Positions 45,761-55,010 of a DNA stretch of 64,000 bases are shown here, one piece after another (position 1 is the stretch's first letter; each line of letters starts with the position of its first letter). The position numbers and the translations under genes were made by a program. The stretch comes from Methylobacterium sp. W2 (GTDB lineage: Bacteria > Pseudomonadota > Alphaproteobacteria > Rhizobiales > Beijerinckiaceae). The stretch is taken from the NCBI RefSeq assembly GCF_020662345.1, contig NZ_VMOA01000002.1, positions 124,001 to 188,000 on the forward strand. The letters run 5' to 3'. Under the pieces are notes generated by a model. That model saw only the letters and a program-made list of their open reading frames with translations. It ran no database searches and was not told the origin of the DNA.

Positions 45761-45926
45761 GAGTACGACGAGTCTCCCGCCTGCGGCAACGCGATGGCGA
45801 CACGGCTGCGCGCAGCCGGGATTTGTTGCAATTATATGACGGTGCCCATCGGCGTCGGGCCGATGACCCATCTTGGCACATCGGTTGCGGCCGTCTCCTC
45901 ACATGTTGCGAATGAGGAGAAGAACG

Positions 45927-46928
45927 ATGGTCGCACGGGGGCTTACGGCCGCGGCTCTGTCGCTCGGCATGATCGGATGCAGCATGGCGGCCGATCTCGA
46001 TCCGGAGAAAACGGTCGCGGAGCCGGCGCCGGTGAAGGCGCCGTCCTTCTTCCTGTTCTCCGATACGCAGGTCAGCTTTCGCTACCAGTTCCCGGCCGCG
46101 GAGCCGGGCGTGCAGATCCAGAAGGCGGATGGCAGCTTCCGCAATCGCGACATTCCGAAATACATCACCAATATTTCCCACGCCAACGCCTGGGCCTACG
46201 GCACGAACTTCTTCTCCATCGACATCCTGCAATCGACATCTCAGGATCCGGCGGGAACCACCAACGTCCCGGGCGGCTTCGCGCAATACGATCACGGCGC
46301 CACGGAAGCCTACGGCCTCTACCGCGGCACCCTGAGCCTCAACGCCCTCACCGGGACCAAGGCCTTCGCCATTCCGGGCATCGTCAAGGACGTCTCGCTC
46401 TCCTTCGGTTTCGATGCCAACGCGAAGAACACCGCCTTCGGCCCGAAGAAGCGTGACGTCGTCGGGGGCCTGACATTCTCGGTCGACGTGCCGGCGGGCT
46501 TCCTCAATATCAGCGCCCATGCCTACAAGGAATGGAACCACAACGGCTTCAACTTTCAGCCCGATCGTGACGTCAGCTTCGACACCGTTCCCGAGTTCGA
46601 GATCGTCTACAATTTCCCGCTGACCTTCATCCCGAACCTTCCGCTGAGCATCGCCGGCTTCAACAACATCGTGACGCCGAAGGGCAAGGGCATCCGCGAC
46701 CCGTTCAACTATCCGGGCGGCTATTATCCGGGGACAGGCGTCGAGTTCCTGTCGCGGACGAACCTCGTCCTCGATGTCGGCAAGATGATCTGGAACCAGC
46801 CCAACAAGCTCGATGCCTTCATCGGGTTCCAGTACTGGCTGAACAAGTTCGGCAACGTCGATCGCGCGAACTTCAAGGGCAACGAAGAGAAGAGCTTCCT
46901 CGCCGGCATCGCCTTCCACATCTTCTGA
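45927..46928 (+). CDS. Tsx-like nucleoside-specific outer-membrane channel
   Basis: From ATG 45927 (GAGGAG eight bases upstream) the product is 333 residues with a signal peptide, then a beta-barrel-like repeat of alternating residues: FFLFSDTQVSFRYQF, SHANAWAYGTNFFSIDIL, GLYRGTLSLNALTG and C-terminal LDAFIGFQYWLNKF...GIAFHIF ending in Phe, typical for outer-membrane insertion. The layout resembles Tsx (PF03502) nucleoside channels. It precedes a purine deaminase and nucleoside ABC transporter, consistent with nucleoside uptake. Confidence 0.75.
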   Translation: MVARGLTAAALSLGMIGCSMAADLDPEKTVAEPAPVKAPSFFLFSDTQVSFRYQFPAAEPGVQIQKADGSFRNRDIPKYITNISHANAWAYGTNFFSIDILQSTSQDPAGTTNVPGGFAQYDHGATEAYGLYRGTLSLNALTGTKAFAIPGIVKDVSLSFGFDANAKNTAFGPKKRDVVGGLTFSVDVPAGFLNISAHAYKEWNHNGFNFQPDRDVSFDTVPEFEIVYNFPLTFIPNLPLSIAGFNNIVTPKGKGIRDPFNYPGGYYPGTGVEFLSRTNLVLDVGKMIWNQPNKLDAFIGFQYWLNKFGNVDRANFKGNEEKSFLAGIAFHIF

Positions 46929-46993
46929 ACGAACGGATACCCGAACGGCCTGAAATGTGCTCCGCTCAGGGGCGCACGACATCGGGAGCCAGG

Positions 46994-48358
46994 ATGAGCG
47001 AACGAGACGCCGGAGCCCACCGCCTCTGGATCAGGAACCCGCTGGCGATCCTCGCGGCGGAGTCCGCCGGCGGCATCGTCGTCGAGGGGTCGCGCATCGT
47101 GGAGTGCGTGCGGTCGGGCGGGACACCGGCGGCGGCTGTGCACGAAACCGTCGACGCCTCGCGCCACGTGGTCATTCCCGGCCTCGTCAACACGCATCAC
47201 CATTTCTTCCAGACGCTGACGCGCGCTCATCCCCTGGCGATCAACAAGCCGCTGTTTCCCTGGCTGAAGGCGCTCTACACGGTCTGGGACAAGCTCACCC
47301 CGGATGCGTTCCGCCTCGCGACCCGGCTGGCCTATACCGAACTCCTGCTGTCGGGCTGCACCACGGCGGGCGACCACCACTACCTGTTCCCCAAGGGGCT
47401 CGAGGCGTCCGTCGACATCCAGGTCGACGAGGCACGCAGCCTCGGCATCCGCGCCGTCGTCACCCGTGGCTCGATGAGCGTGTCGGTGCGGGACGGCGGC
47501 CTGCCGCCGGACACCCTGGTTCAGGACGACGACACCATCCTGTCCGACAGCGAACGGGTGCTCTCCCTGTTCCACGACACCGGGCCCGGCGCCATGGTGC
47601 AGATCGGGCTGGCGCCGTGCTCGCCGTTCGCCGTGACGAAGCGGCTGATGCAGGAGAGCGCGGCGCTGGCCGAACGCCACGATTGCCGCCTGCACACCCA
47701 TCTCGGGGAAACCCTCGACGAGGAGGCCTATTGCCTGTCGACCTTCGGGCTGCGCCCGGTCGATTACCTGGAGGAGGTCGGCTGGATGAGCCCGCGCGCG
47801 TGGCTCGCCCACGGCATCCATTTCAACGACGCGGAGATCGCCCGTCTCGGCAAGGCGGGGGTCGGAATCTGCCACTGCCCGACCTCGAACATGACCCTGG
47901 CCTCCGGCTGCTGCCGCACCTGCGACCTCGAAGCGGCGGGCAGCCCCGTCGGCCTCGGCGTCGACGGCTCGGCCTCGAACGACAATTCGAACCTGATGGA
48001 GGGCGTGCGGCACGCCCTGATGCTCAACCGCCTCACCTACGGCGCGGAGAAGGTCACCCATCTCGACGCCCTCCGCTGGGCCACCGAGGGCTCCGCCGCC
48101 TGCCTCGGGCGCAGCGACATCGGACGGATCGAGGAGGGCCGCGAGGCCGACCTCGCCCTGTTCACCCTCGACGAACTGCGTTTCTCCGGCAGCCACGATC
48201 CACTCGCCGCGCTGGTCCTGTGCGGGGCGCACCGGGCCGACCGGGTGATGGTCGCCGGGCAATGGCGGGTGATCGACGGACACCCGGTCGGGCTCGACAC
48301 CCACCGGCTTCGCGAGGAGCACTCGCGCCTGGCCCGACACCTGTTCGGAACGGTTTGA
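46994..48358 (+). CDS. 8-oxoguanine deaminase (amidohydrolase)
   Basis: The 454-residue amidohydrolase has NTHHHFFQTLTRA (metal HxH), HTHLGETLDEEAY, LAHGIHFNDAE and LGVDGSASNDNSN, the order and spacing of the TrzN/8-oxoguanine deaminase clade. 8-oxoguanine deaminase converts 8-oxoguanine to urate and ammonia. The downstream BMP ABC transporter and urate genes fit this assignment. A related hydroxyatrazine or guanine deaminase activity cannot be excluded from sequence alone. It follows the porin by 65 bp. Confidence 0.88.
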   Translation: MSERDAGAHRLWIRNPLAILAAESAGGIVVEGSRIVECVRSGGTPAAAVHETVDASRHVVIPGLVNTHHHFFQTLTRAHPLAINKPLFPWLKALYTVWDKLTPDAFRLATRLAYTELLLSGCTTAGDHHYLFPKGLEASVDIQVDEARSLGIRAVVTRGSMSVSVRDGGLPPDTLVQDDDTILSDSERVLSLFHDTGPGAMVQIGLAPCSPFAVTKRLMQESAALAERHDCRLHTHLGETLDEEAYCLSTFGLRPVDYLEEVGWMSPRAWLAHGIHFNDAEIARLGKAGVGICHCPTSNMTLASGCCRTCDLEAAGSPVGLGVDGSASNDNSNLMEGVRHALMLNRLTYGAEKVTHLDALRWATEGSAACLGRSDIGRIEEGREADLALFTLDELRFSGSHDPLAALVLCGAHRADRVMVAGQWRVIDGHPVGLDTHRLREEHSRLARHLFGTV

Positions 48359-48360
48359 CG

Positions 48361-49956
48361 ATGGCGACCGCGCCCTCCGCCCCGCCGCCCGGCCCGAGGC
48401 AGGGACCGACACCGCTCTTCGGCGCCTACGGCATCGTCAAGCGCTTCGGCAGCTTCACGGCGAATGACGGCGTCGATCTCGAGATCCGCGCCGGCGAGAT
48501 CCACGCCCTCCTGGGAGAGAACGGCGCCGGCAAATCGACCCTGATGAAGATCCTCTACGGCCTGCTGGAGCCGACGGAGGGCGTCGTCACGCACAAGGGC
48601 GACATCGTCCAGCTGCCCAATCCGGAAGCCGCCCGCCGGCTCGGGATCGGCATGGTCTTCCAGCACTTCTCCCTCTGCGAGAACCTGACGGTGGCCGAGA
48701 ACATCGCCCTCGTCATGCCGAAAGACCTGTCCGGCCGGGCGCTGGCCGACCGCATCGCCAAGCTCGGCATCGATTACGGCCTGCATCTCGAACCGGATCG
48801 CCCGGTCTGGTCGCTCTCGGCGGGCGAGCGCCAGCGCATCGAGATCGTCCGCTGCCTGCTCCAGGACCCGAGCCTCGTCATCCTCGACGAACCCACCTCG
48901 GTGCTCACCCCCGGCGAGGCGGAGGTGCTGTTTTCCGTGCTGGAGCGCCTGCGCGCGGAGGGCCGGGCGCTGCTTTACATCTCCCACCGCCTCGACGAGG
49001 TGCGGCGCCTCTGCGTGCGCGCCACCATCCTGCGCGGCGGCAAGGTGGTGGGGGCCTGCAACCCCCAGGAGGAGACGGCCCGCTCGCTTGCCGCCATGAT
49101 GGTGGGCAGCGCGGTCCGCGAGGTCACGGGGCGCGCGGCCGGGACGGTGGGAACGGAACGCCTGCGCCTCGATCGCCTCACCCTCCCCGCTCCGGGCCTG
49201 CACGCCACCTCGCTCCGCGACGTCTCCCTTAGAGTCTCCGGCGGCGAGATCCTCGGCATCGCCGGCATCGCCGGCAACGGCCAGGCCGAACTCTTCGCCG
49301 CCCTGTCGGGCGAGACCCGTGCGCCGGATCCCGATTCCGTGCGCATCGACGGCGCGCCCGTGGGGGCGCTCGGCATCAACGCGCGCCGGCGCCTCGGCGC
49401 GGCGTTCGTGCCGGAGGAGCGCAACGGCCACGCGGCGGCGCCTCTCATGAGCCTGTCCGAGAACGCCCTGCTCTCACGCTACCCCACCGCGCCGCTGACC
49501 CGCTTCGGCCTCATCCGTCTCGGGGCCGCGCGCGATCTCGCGAAGCGGGTGATCGAGGCCTTCGACGTGCGCAAGGCGGGGCCAGACCCCGCCGCCGGCA
49601 CCCTGTCGGGCGGCAACCTCCAAAAATTCGTGGTCGGCCGTGAGATCCTGGCGGAGCCCGGCGTGCTCGTCATCAACCAGCCGACCTGGGGCGTCGATGC
49701 GGCGGCAGCGGCGCATATCCGCCAGGCGGTGATCGATCTGTCCGCGCGCGGTACCGCGATCCTCGTCATCAGCCAGGACCTCGACGAGCTGTTCGAGATC
49801 GCCGGCTCCATCGCCGTGCTGCACGACGGCACGCTCTCGACAGCGGTGCCCTCGGGCGAGACGACCCGCGAGGCCATCGGCCTGCTCATGGGCGGGTCGG
49901 GAGACCCGTCGGCCGAATCTCAGAACGCTTCGAGGGCGGTAACCCATGCTCACTGA
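48361..49956 (+). CDS. Nucleoside ABC transporter ATP-binding protein (double ABC)
   Basis: Only 2 bp after the deaminase stop, this 531-residue protein carries two ABC domains. The first has GENGAGKST, LSAGERQRIE and LVILDEPTSVL; the second is degenerate (GIAGNGQAEL, LSGGNLQKFV, LVINQPTWGVD with the Walker B Glu changed). Two fused ABCs with one active site are typical of BMP-family nucleoside transporters (YufO/NupO type). It powers import through the permeases at 50301 and 51422. A 344-bp repeat-bearing spacer separates it from the permeases. Confidence 0.93.
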   Translation: MATAPSAPPPGPRQGPTPLFGAYGIVKRFGSFTANDGVDLEIRAGEIHALLGENGAGKSTLMKILYGLLEPTEGVVTHKGDIVQLPNPEAARRLGIGMVFQHFSLCENLTVAENIALVMPKDLSGRALADRIAKLGIDYGLHLEPDRPVWSLSAGERQRIEIVRCLLQDPSLVILDEPTSVLTPGEAEVLFSVLERLRAEGRALLYISHRLDEVRRLCVRATILRGGKVVGACNPQEETARSLAAMMVGSAVREVTGRAAGTVGTERLRLDRLTLPAPGLHATSLRDVSLRVSGGEILGIAGIAGNGQAELFAALSGETRAPDPDSVRIDGAPVGALGINARRRLGAAFVPEERNGHAAAPLMSLSENALLSRYPTAPLTRFGLIRLGAARDLAKRVIEAFDVRKAGPDPAAGTLSGGNLQKFVVGREILAEPGVLVINQPTWGVDAAAAAHIRQAVIDLSARGTAILVISQDLDELFEIAGSIAVLHDGTLSTAVPSGETTREAIGLLMGGSGDPSAESQNASRAVTHAH

Positions 49957-50064
49957 CGGATGCGCGCGCATCCCCCCTCCCCGCACACGGGGCTACCGGA
50001 TTCACTCCTCTGCTCGACGGCGATTCCTTCTAGCCGAACGCATCGACAGGAGGCGCGCCGGACT

Positions 50065-50156
50065 CCCTCTCCTGGAAGGAGAGGGCTGGGGTGAGGTGTG
50101 GTCCATTTCCGGTGAAGTCACACACCTCACCCTGTCCCTCTCCTTCCAGGAGAGGG
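50065..50156. repeat. Large inverted repeat formed by two opposed hairpin elements
   Basis: Left arm 50065-50100 (CCCTCTCCTGGAAGGAGAGGG then GGGTGAGGTGTG) and right arm 50121-50156 are near-perfect reverse complements about 36 bp long, 20 bp apart. Each arm contains its own small hairpin. The transcript could fold as one long stem, possibly stabilising or attenuating operon mRNA. Confidence 0.8.
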
Positions 50157-50189
50157 GACCAGCGGTTCCCGCGAGTTGGGTGAACATCG
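50136..50189. repeat. Dispersed hairpin repeat, copy 2
   Basis: Matches copy 1 at 42405-42460 through CCCTCTCCTTCCAGGAGAGGG and the tail ending TGAACATCG, with scattered differences in between. It overlaps the right arm of the large inverted repeat. Confidence 0.75.
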
Positions 50190-50300
50190 TAGGCGCGCGG
50201 GGAGAGGGGACCGGCGCCTTCCTCGGAAGCCATCGCCAAGCGCTCCCCCGCGAACGGGCAAGGGATCGCGCGCCGGGTCCGACGACATGCGGAGCGCATC

Positions 50301-51392
50301 ATGCGTCTTGACCTCGTTCCCCGCACCCGCCGCTCTCCGGTACTCGACATCCTCTCTCCGGCGCTGGCCTTCGTGGCGGCGGTGCTGATCGGCGGCGTTG
50401 CCGTGGCCGCCCTGGGCGTCTCGCCGGGCGACGCCTTCGTGACCTATTTCGTTACTCCCCTGAGCGAGGTCTGGTCGCTCCAGGAGATCGCCCTGAAGGC
50501 CGCGCCCCTGGCTCTCATCGCCACCGGTCTCGCGTTCTGCTACCGCGCCAACCTCTGGAACATCGGCGCCGAGGGCCAGTTCGTCATCGGCGGCCTGGCC
50601 GGCGGCTGGGTCGGTGTCGCCACGCACGGCATGGGCGGGTTCACGCTCTGGATCCTGCCCGCGATGCTGATCGCCGGGACGCTCGCGGGCACCGCCTACG
50701 CGATGATCCCGGCCGTCCTGAAGGTCCGCCTCGGCGTCTCCGAGATCCTCACGAGCCTGATGCTCGTCTACGTCGCCCAACTCCTCCTCGACTACATGGT
50801 CCGCGGCCCCCTGCGCGATCCGGCGGGCTACAACTTCCCCCAGAGCGTCGGCTTCGATCCCGCGGCGCGGCTGCCCTACCTCATGGAGGGCGAGACACTG
50901 CATGCGGGCGTGGTCGTCGCCTTTCTCGCCGTGGTACTGGCGACCGTCGTGCTGGCCCGCACCCTGTTCGGGTTCGAAGTGCGGGTCGTCGGCGCGAGCC
51001 CGAGGGCGGCGCGTTTTGCCGGCTTCTCCGATGCCCGCCTGACGCTGGCCGTCTTCGCCATTTCCGGCGGCGCGGCGGGCCTTGCCGGAATCGTCGAGGT
51101 GGCGGGAAAGATCGGGCAGCTCCAGCCGGAAATTTCGCCGGGCTACGGCTTCACCGCGATCATCGTCGCCTTCCTCGGGCGGCTCTCGCCGCCGGGCATC
51201 CTGATCGCCGCCATCGTCATCGCGCTGACCACCATCGGCGGCGAGGGCGCGCAGATCGATCTAAAACTGCCCCTCGACCTGACCCGCGCCTTCCAGGGTC
51301 TGCTCCTCGGCCTCGTCCTCGGGGCCGACGTGTTCGCCGGCTATCACGTGCGGCTCGTACCGGGCGGCCCGACCGGCCGCCCGGTCTCGTAA
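50301..51392 (+). CDS. Nucleoside ABC transporter permease 1
   Basis: The 363-residue membrane protein has about eight to ten TM helices and the family motif ANLWNIGAEGQFVIGGLAGGW, diagnostic of BMP-family branched permeases (YufP/NupP type). GGAGC precedes the ATG at 50301. It forms the channel with the second permease at 51422. Confidence 0.93.
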   Translation: MRLDLVPRTRRSPVLDILSPALAFVAAVLIGGVAVAALGVSPGDAFVTYFVTPLSEVWSLQEIALKAAPLALIATGLAFCYRANLWNIGAEGQFVIGGLAGGWVGVATHGMGGFTLWILPAMLIAGTLAGTAYAMIPAVLKVRLGVSEILTSLMLVYVAQLLLDYMVRGPLRDPAGYNFPQSVGFDPAARLPYLMEGETLHAGVVVAFLAVVLATVVLARTLFGFEVRVVGASPRAARFAGFSDARLTLAVFAISGGAAGLAGIVEVAGKIGQLQPEISPGYGFTAIIVAFLGRLSPPGILIAAIVIALTTIGGEGAQIDLKLPLDLTRAFQGLLLGLVLGADVFAGYHVRLVPGGPTGRPVS

Positions 51393-51421
51393 AGTCATTT
51401 CGAGGGATATCGGAGCCGATC

Positions 51422-52348
51422 ATGACCCTCGACATCGTCCAGATGGTCCTCGTCACGGTCCTGGCGGCCGCGACACCCCTGATCCTCGCCGGCATCGGCG
51501 AACTCGTGGCCGAGCGCTCCGGCGTGCTCAACCTCGGCGTGGAGGGGATGATGATCTTCGGCGCCGCCGTCAGTTTCGCCGTGGCGGTACAGACCGGCTC
51601 GACCTTCCTCGGGGCGCTGGGAGGCGCCGGCGCCGGCCTGCTGCTGGCCGCCCTGTTCGGCATCCTCACCGTCGGGCTCGCGGCGAACCAGGTCGCCTCC
51701 GGCCTCTCGCTGACCATCCTGGGGCTCGGCCTGTCGGGGCTGGTGGGCGCGAGCTACGTCGGGATGAAGCGCGATCCGGCGCCGCACCTGTCCCTCCCCG
51801 GCCTCACGGACCTGCCCGGACTCGGCCGGCTCGTCTTCGGCCAGGACGCCTTCGTCTATACGGCGGTGGCCCTCGTCGCCGCCGTATCGTGGTTCCTGTG
51901 GCGGACGCGGGCGGGCCTGACCCTGCGCGCCATCGGCGACGACCACGTGGCGACCCATGCCCTCGGGCTGAAGGTGCGCAAGGTCCGCTTCCTCTCCGTG
52001 CTGTTCGGAGGCGCCTGCGCCGGGCTCGGCGGGGCCTATCTCGCGCTCGCCTACACGCCGTTCTGGTCGCCGGGAATGACGGCGGGCCGCGGCTGGATCG
52101 CCCTCGCCCTGGTGGTCTTCGCCTCGTGGCGGCCCCTGCGGGTCGCGGCGGGGGCCCTGCTGTTCGGCGGGGCGACGGTGCTGCAGCTCCACGCCCAGGC
52201 CGCCGGACTCGGCCTGCCGGGCCAGCTCCTGTCCGCCCTGCCCTATCTCGCCACCATCCTGGCCCTGGTCTTGCTCTCTCTCGGGCAGCGCCACGGCGGC
52301 TCGCTGGCGCCCGCCTCGCTCGGGCGGGTCTTCACGCCGAGCCGGTGA
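51422..52348 (+). CDS. Nucleoside ABC transporter permease 2
   Basis: The 308-residue protein has ERSGVLNLGVEGMMIFGAA and GLKVRKVRFLSVLFGGACAG, the YufQ/NupQ signatures. It is predicted to have eight or more TM helices and pairs with permease 1. The start ATG at 51422 is preceded by GGGATATCGGAG. Confidence 0.93.
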   Translation: MTLDIVQMVLVTVLAAATPLILAGIGELVAERSGVLNLGVEGMMIFGAAVSFAVAVQTGSTFLGALGGAGAGLLLAALFGILTVGLAANQVASGLSLTILGLGLSGLVGASYVGMKRDPAPHLSLPGLTDLPGLGRLVFGQDAFVYTAVALVAAVSWFLWRTRAGLTLRAIGDDHVATHALGLKVRKVRFLSVLFGGACAGLGGAYLALAYTPFWSPGMTAGRGWIALALVVFASWRPLRVAAGALLFGGATVLQLHAQAAGLGLPGQLLSALPYLATILALVLLSLGQRHGGSLAPASLGRVFTPSR

Positions 52349-52400
52349 CACGCGAGCGATTCCGACGACCGTGCGGCACTGGATCAAGAGGGACGACACG

Positions 52401-53489
52401 ATGCGGGGCAGGTCCATGAGGCGGGGTAGGTCGATGAGGCTCGGCGGTGCGGTTCTGTGCGCGATGCTCGCCGCCGGGCCGGCGCTCGCGGCCGACAAGC
52501 TGAAGGTCGGCTTCGTCTATGTCGGGCCGGTCGCCGATTTCGGGTATTCCTACCAGCACGACCTCAGCCGCAAGGCCCTGGCGGAGGCCTTGCCCGACAA
52601 GGTCGAGACCACCTTCCTCGAGAACGTGCCCGAGGCCGACAGCGAGCGCTCCATCGAGAAACTCGCCCGCTCCGGCGCCGGCCTGATCTTCACCACCTCC
52701 TTCGGCTTCATGGAGCCGACCCTGAAGGTGGCGCGGAAGTTTCCCAAGGTGAAGTTCGAGCACGCCACCGGCTACAAGCGCTCCGACAACGTCTCGACCT
52801 ATTCCGCCCGCTTCTACGAAGGCCGCTACGTCTGCGGGAAGATCGCCGGTACGCTCTCAAAATCCGGCACGGTAGGCTACATCGCGTCCTTCCCGATCCC
52901 GGAAGTCGTCAGCGGCATCAACGCCTTCATGCTCGGAGCGCAGGCGGTCAACCCGAACATCAAGATCAAGGTGGTCTGGGTGAACACCTGGTTCGATCCG
53001 GGCAAGGAGGCGGAGGCGGCCAAGGCGCTCCTCGCGCAGGGCGCCGACATCCTGACCCAGCACACCGACTCGGCCGCTCCCCTCCAGGAGGCCGAGAAGC
53101 AGGGCAAGCTCGCCTTCGGCCAGTCTTCCGACCAGTACCGCTTCGCCCCCAAGGCCCAGCTCACCTCCATCACCGACGATTGGAACGGCTACGTGATCGC
53201 GGAGGCCAAGGCCGTCCTCGACGGCACCTGGAAGAGCCACGACACCTGGGGCGGGATCAAGGACGGCATGGTCGTGCTGGCCCCCTTCACCAACATGCCC
53301 GACGCCGTGAAGGCCATGGCCGAGGAGACCAAGCAGGCCATCGCGGACGGCAAGATCCATCCCTTCGCCGGGCCGGTGCTGAAGCAGGACGGAAGCGTCG
53401 CCGTGAAGGCGGGCGAGACCGCGCCGGACCCGATGATCCTCGGCATGAACTGGTACGTGAAGGGGATCGACGACAAGCTGACGCAATAA
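52401..53489 (+). CDS. BMP-family purine nucleoside-binding protein
   Basis: From ATG 52401 (AGAGGGA eight bases upstream) the product is 362 residues with a signal peptide cleaved near AGPALAADKLK. The BMP domain motifs VGFVYVGPVADFGYSYQHD, KFPKVKFEHATG and GQSSDQYRFAPKAQLTSI match PnrA/BmpA nucleoside-binding proteins. It is the periplasmic receptor for the ABC transporter encoded just upstream. The last gene of that operon; a terminator hairpin follows. Confidence 0.93.
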   Translation: MRGRSMRRGRSMRLGGAVLCAMLAAGPALAADKLKVGFVYVGPVADFGYSYQHDLSRKALAEALPDKVETTFLENVPEADSERSIEKLARSGAGLIFTTSFGFMEPTLKVARKFPKVKFEHATGYKRSDNVSTYSARFYEGRYVCGKIAGTLSKSGTVGYIASFPIPEVVSGINAFMLGAQAVNPNIKIKVVWVNTWFDPGKEAEAAKALLAQGADILTQHTDSAAPLQEAEKQGKLAFGQSSDQYRFAPKAQLTSITDDWNGYVIAEAKAVLDGTWKSHDTWGGIKDGMVVLAPFTNMPDAVKAMAEETKQAIADGKIHPFAGPVLKQDGSVAVKAGETAPDPMILGMNWYVKGIDDKLTQ

Positions 53490-53507
53490 CCCCTTCCTAT
53501 CTCTCTC

Positions 53508-53553
53508 GAACGAAGAAGCTCCGCCGGAGCGTCCCGGCGGGGCTTCTTCGTTC
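53508..53553 (+). terminator. Terminator-like hairpin after the ABC operon
   Basis: A 12-bp stem GAACGAAGAAGC/GCTTCTTCGTTC with an inner GC-rich helix lies 18 bp past the BMP stop. There is no U-tract, so function as a terminator is likely but not certain. Confidence 0.65.
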
Positions 53554-53571
53554 ACGGGAGCGTCACTGCGA

Positions 53572-53835
53572 TCAGTGGTTGTGGTGGCGTGCCGGCCGGT
53601 CGGCCTTCGGCTCGTCGGAGGGCGGGGGCGCCGGCACACCGACTCCGCGCGGCGCGGCGATGGCATCGCCGCTCCGGATCGCCTCGCGCTCGTTCTGCGG
53701 GCCGGCGATGCCCTCGGTCCCGCCGGGAGCCGTCGCCGGGTCGCGGCCGGCGGGCGCCCCGGTCCCTTGGGCCAGGGCCGCGCCGGTCAACCCGAAGAGC
53801 CCGTACACAGCGAGGGCCGACATCGTCATACGCAT
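53572..53835 (-). CDS. Small secreted protein, Pro/Ala/Gly-rich
   Basis: Eighty-seven residues: a signal peptide (MRMTMSALAVYGLFGLTGAALA) and then a Pro/Ala/Gly/Asp-rich low-complexity chain ending in HHNH. No family is recognised. It is similar in design to the small secreted protein at 57714. Convergent with the ABC operon. Confidence 0.6.
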   Translation of the reverse strand: MRMTMSALAVYGLFGLTGAALAQGTGAPAGRDPATAPGGTEGIAGPQNEREAIRSGDAIAAPRGVGVPAPPPSDEPKADRPARHHNH

Positions 53836-53940
53836 GGTCGATGACCTTTCAAGACAGGCAAAGAGCAGGAGAACCGTAAAATGAGAAGCAAGTCTTTGGC
53901 CGCTTGAAGAAAATCGAAGCCGGGCCAGGGAGGTTCCGCG

Positions 53941-54837
53941 TCAGCTCCCGCGATAGGTCTGGTAGCTCCAGGGGGTCGCCACCAGCGGCACGTGATAGTG
54001 CCCCTCCGGGTCGCCGACCCCGAAGCGCAGGGGCACGATATCGAGGAAGGGCGGTTCGGGGAGGGCGGGGCCGGGACCCGCCCCGACCCGCCGGAAGTGG
54101 TCGCCGAGCCCGAAGCGCAATTCGTAGGTGGCGATCGGCACGGGGCGCCCGTGGATCAGGGGCATGTCGGTGCGGCCGTCCGCATTGGTCACCGCACGGG
54201 CCACCAGCACCGTCTCCGTCGCCGAGACGAACTCGACGAGGTCGACGGCCACCCCGGCGGCCGGCTTCCCCCGAACGGTGTCGAGGACATGGGTGGAGAT
54301 CCGGCCCGTCGTGGCGAGCGGACCGGGGCCGCTGACCAGGGCGTTCAGGCGGATCGCGGCGATCCGCATCACCTCGGCCTCGGCCGTGCGCCGCTCGACA
54401 TCGGGAGCGGATGCCAGCCGCGCCTCGAAGGTCCTGAGCAGCGAGGCACGGCCGTGCCGCTTGACGCACAGGATGAAGGGGATCCCGAATTTTTCGCGGT
54501 AGGCCGCGTTGAGCGCCTCGAACCGGGCGTATTCCCCGTCTGACATCCGATCGAGGCCGGCGGCGGCCTGCTCCGCGATGGAATCGGGGGCGATGGCCCC
54601 GGAGCGGGCGGCGCGCCCGGCGAGTTCGGGATGGCCGGTGAGCAGGGCGAGGCGCCGGGCCTCCAGCGCCTCGTGGACCGCATCGCGCATGGCGGAAAAC
54701 AGCGCCTCCACGGTGGCGAAGGGCCGCTGCGACAGGGCCGCCTCGGCCACCCAGGGCGCGTGTTCGAACACGGCACCGAGCGCCCCCACGACATCCGCGT
54801 CCGAGGCCTCGTTCAGAGCTGCGAGTGTCGACGCCAT
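53941..54837 (-). CDS. Bifunctional OHCU decarboxylase / 5-hydroxyisourate hydrolase
   Basis: The 298-residue fusion has an N-terminal OHCU decarboxylase domain (UraD, about 1-165, with TGHPELAGRAARSG) and a C-terminal HIU hydrolase domain (UraH/transthyretin-like, about 180-298, with THVLDTVRGKPAAG and the C-terminal YRGS tetrapeptide). The two steps convert 5-hydroxyisourate made by urate oxidase into S-allantoin. Separate genes are commoner, so the fusion couples consecutive reactions. It is divergent from the urate permease and urate oxidase genes, with a spacer of 173 bp. Confidence 0.95.
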   Translation of the reverse strand: MASTLAALNEASDADVVGALGAVFEHAPWVAEAALSQRPFATVEALFSAMRDAVHEALEARRLALLTGHPELAGRAARSGAIAPDSIAEQAAAGLDRMSDGEYARFEALNAAYREKFGIPFILCVKRHGRASLLRTFEARLASAPDVERRTAEAEVMRIAAIRLNALVSGPGPLATTGRISTHVLDTVRGKPAAGVAVDLVEFVSATETVLVARAVTNADGRTDMPLIHGRPVPIATYELRFGLGDHFRRVGAGPGPALPEPPFLDIVPLRFGVGDPEGHYHVPLVATPWSYQTYRGS

Positions 54838-55010
54838 GGCGGCCGGGTCCCCGTTGCAAGCAGGCGATGACGACCCATCGCAGGCCCGGCCGCTGCAGGC
54901 AACGGGCCATGCGCGCCGTCGCCGGGCCGGCCCGGTGGCACGTGCTTTGCGCCCTCCGCCACCGCGTCCCCGGTGAGGAATCGGCTCGGAGCGGCGGAGG
55001 CGTCGACCCC

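Larger units (their letters stand above)
49957..50300. other. Spacer inside the ABC operon carrying dispersed repeats
   Basis: The 344-base spacer lies between the ATPase and permease genes. It holds the inverted hairpin repeat at 50065-50156 and repeat copy 2 at 50136-50189, and no gene. Confidence 0.6.

Noticed and set aside
46957..48360. N-terminal 468 codons of the open frame that includes the ABC ATPase
   Set aside because: This portion is the out-of-frame shadow of the 8-oxoguanine deaminase; the ATPase begins at 48361.
50065..50189. Repeats considered as a CRISPR array
   Set aside because: Only two opposed copies, no regular spacers, and no cas genes; these are dispersed hairpin elements.
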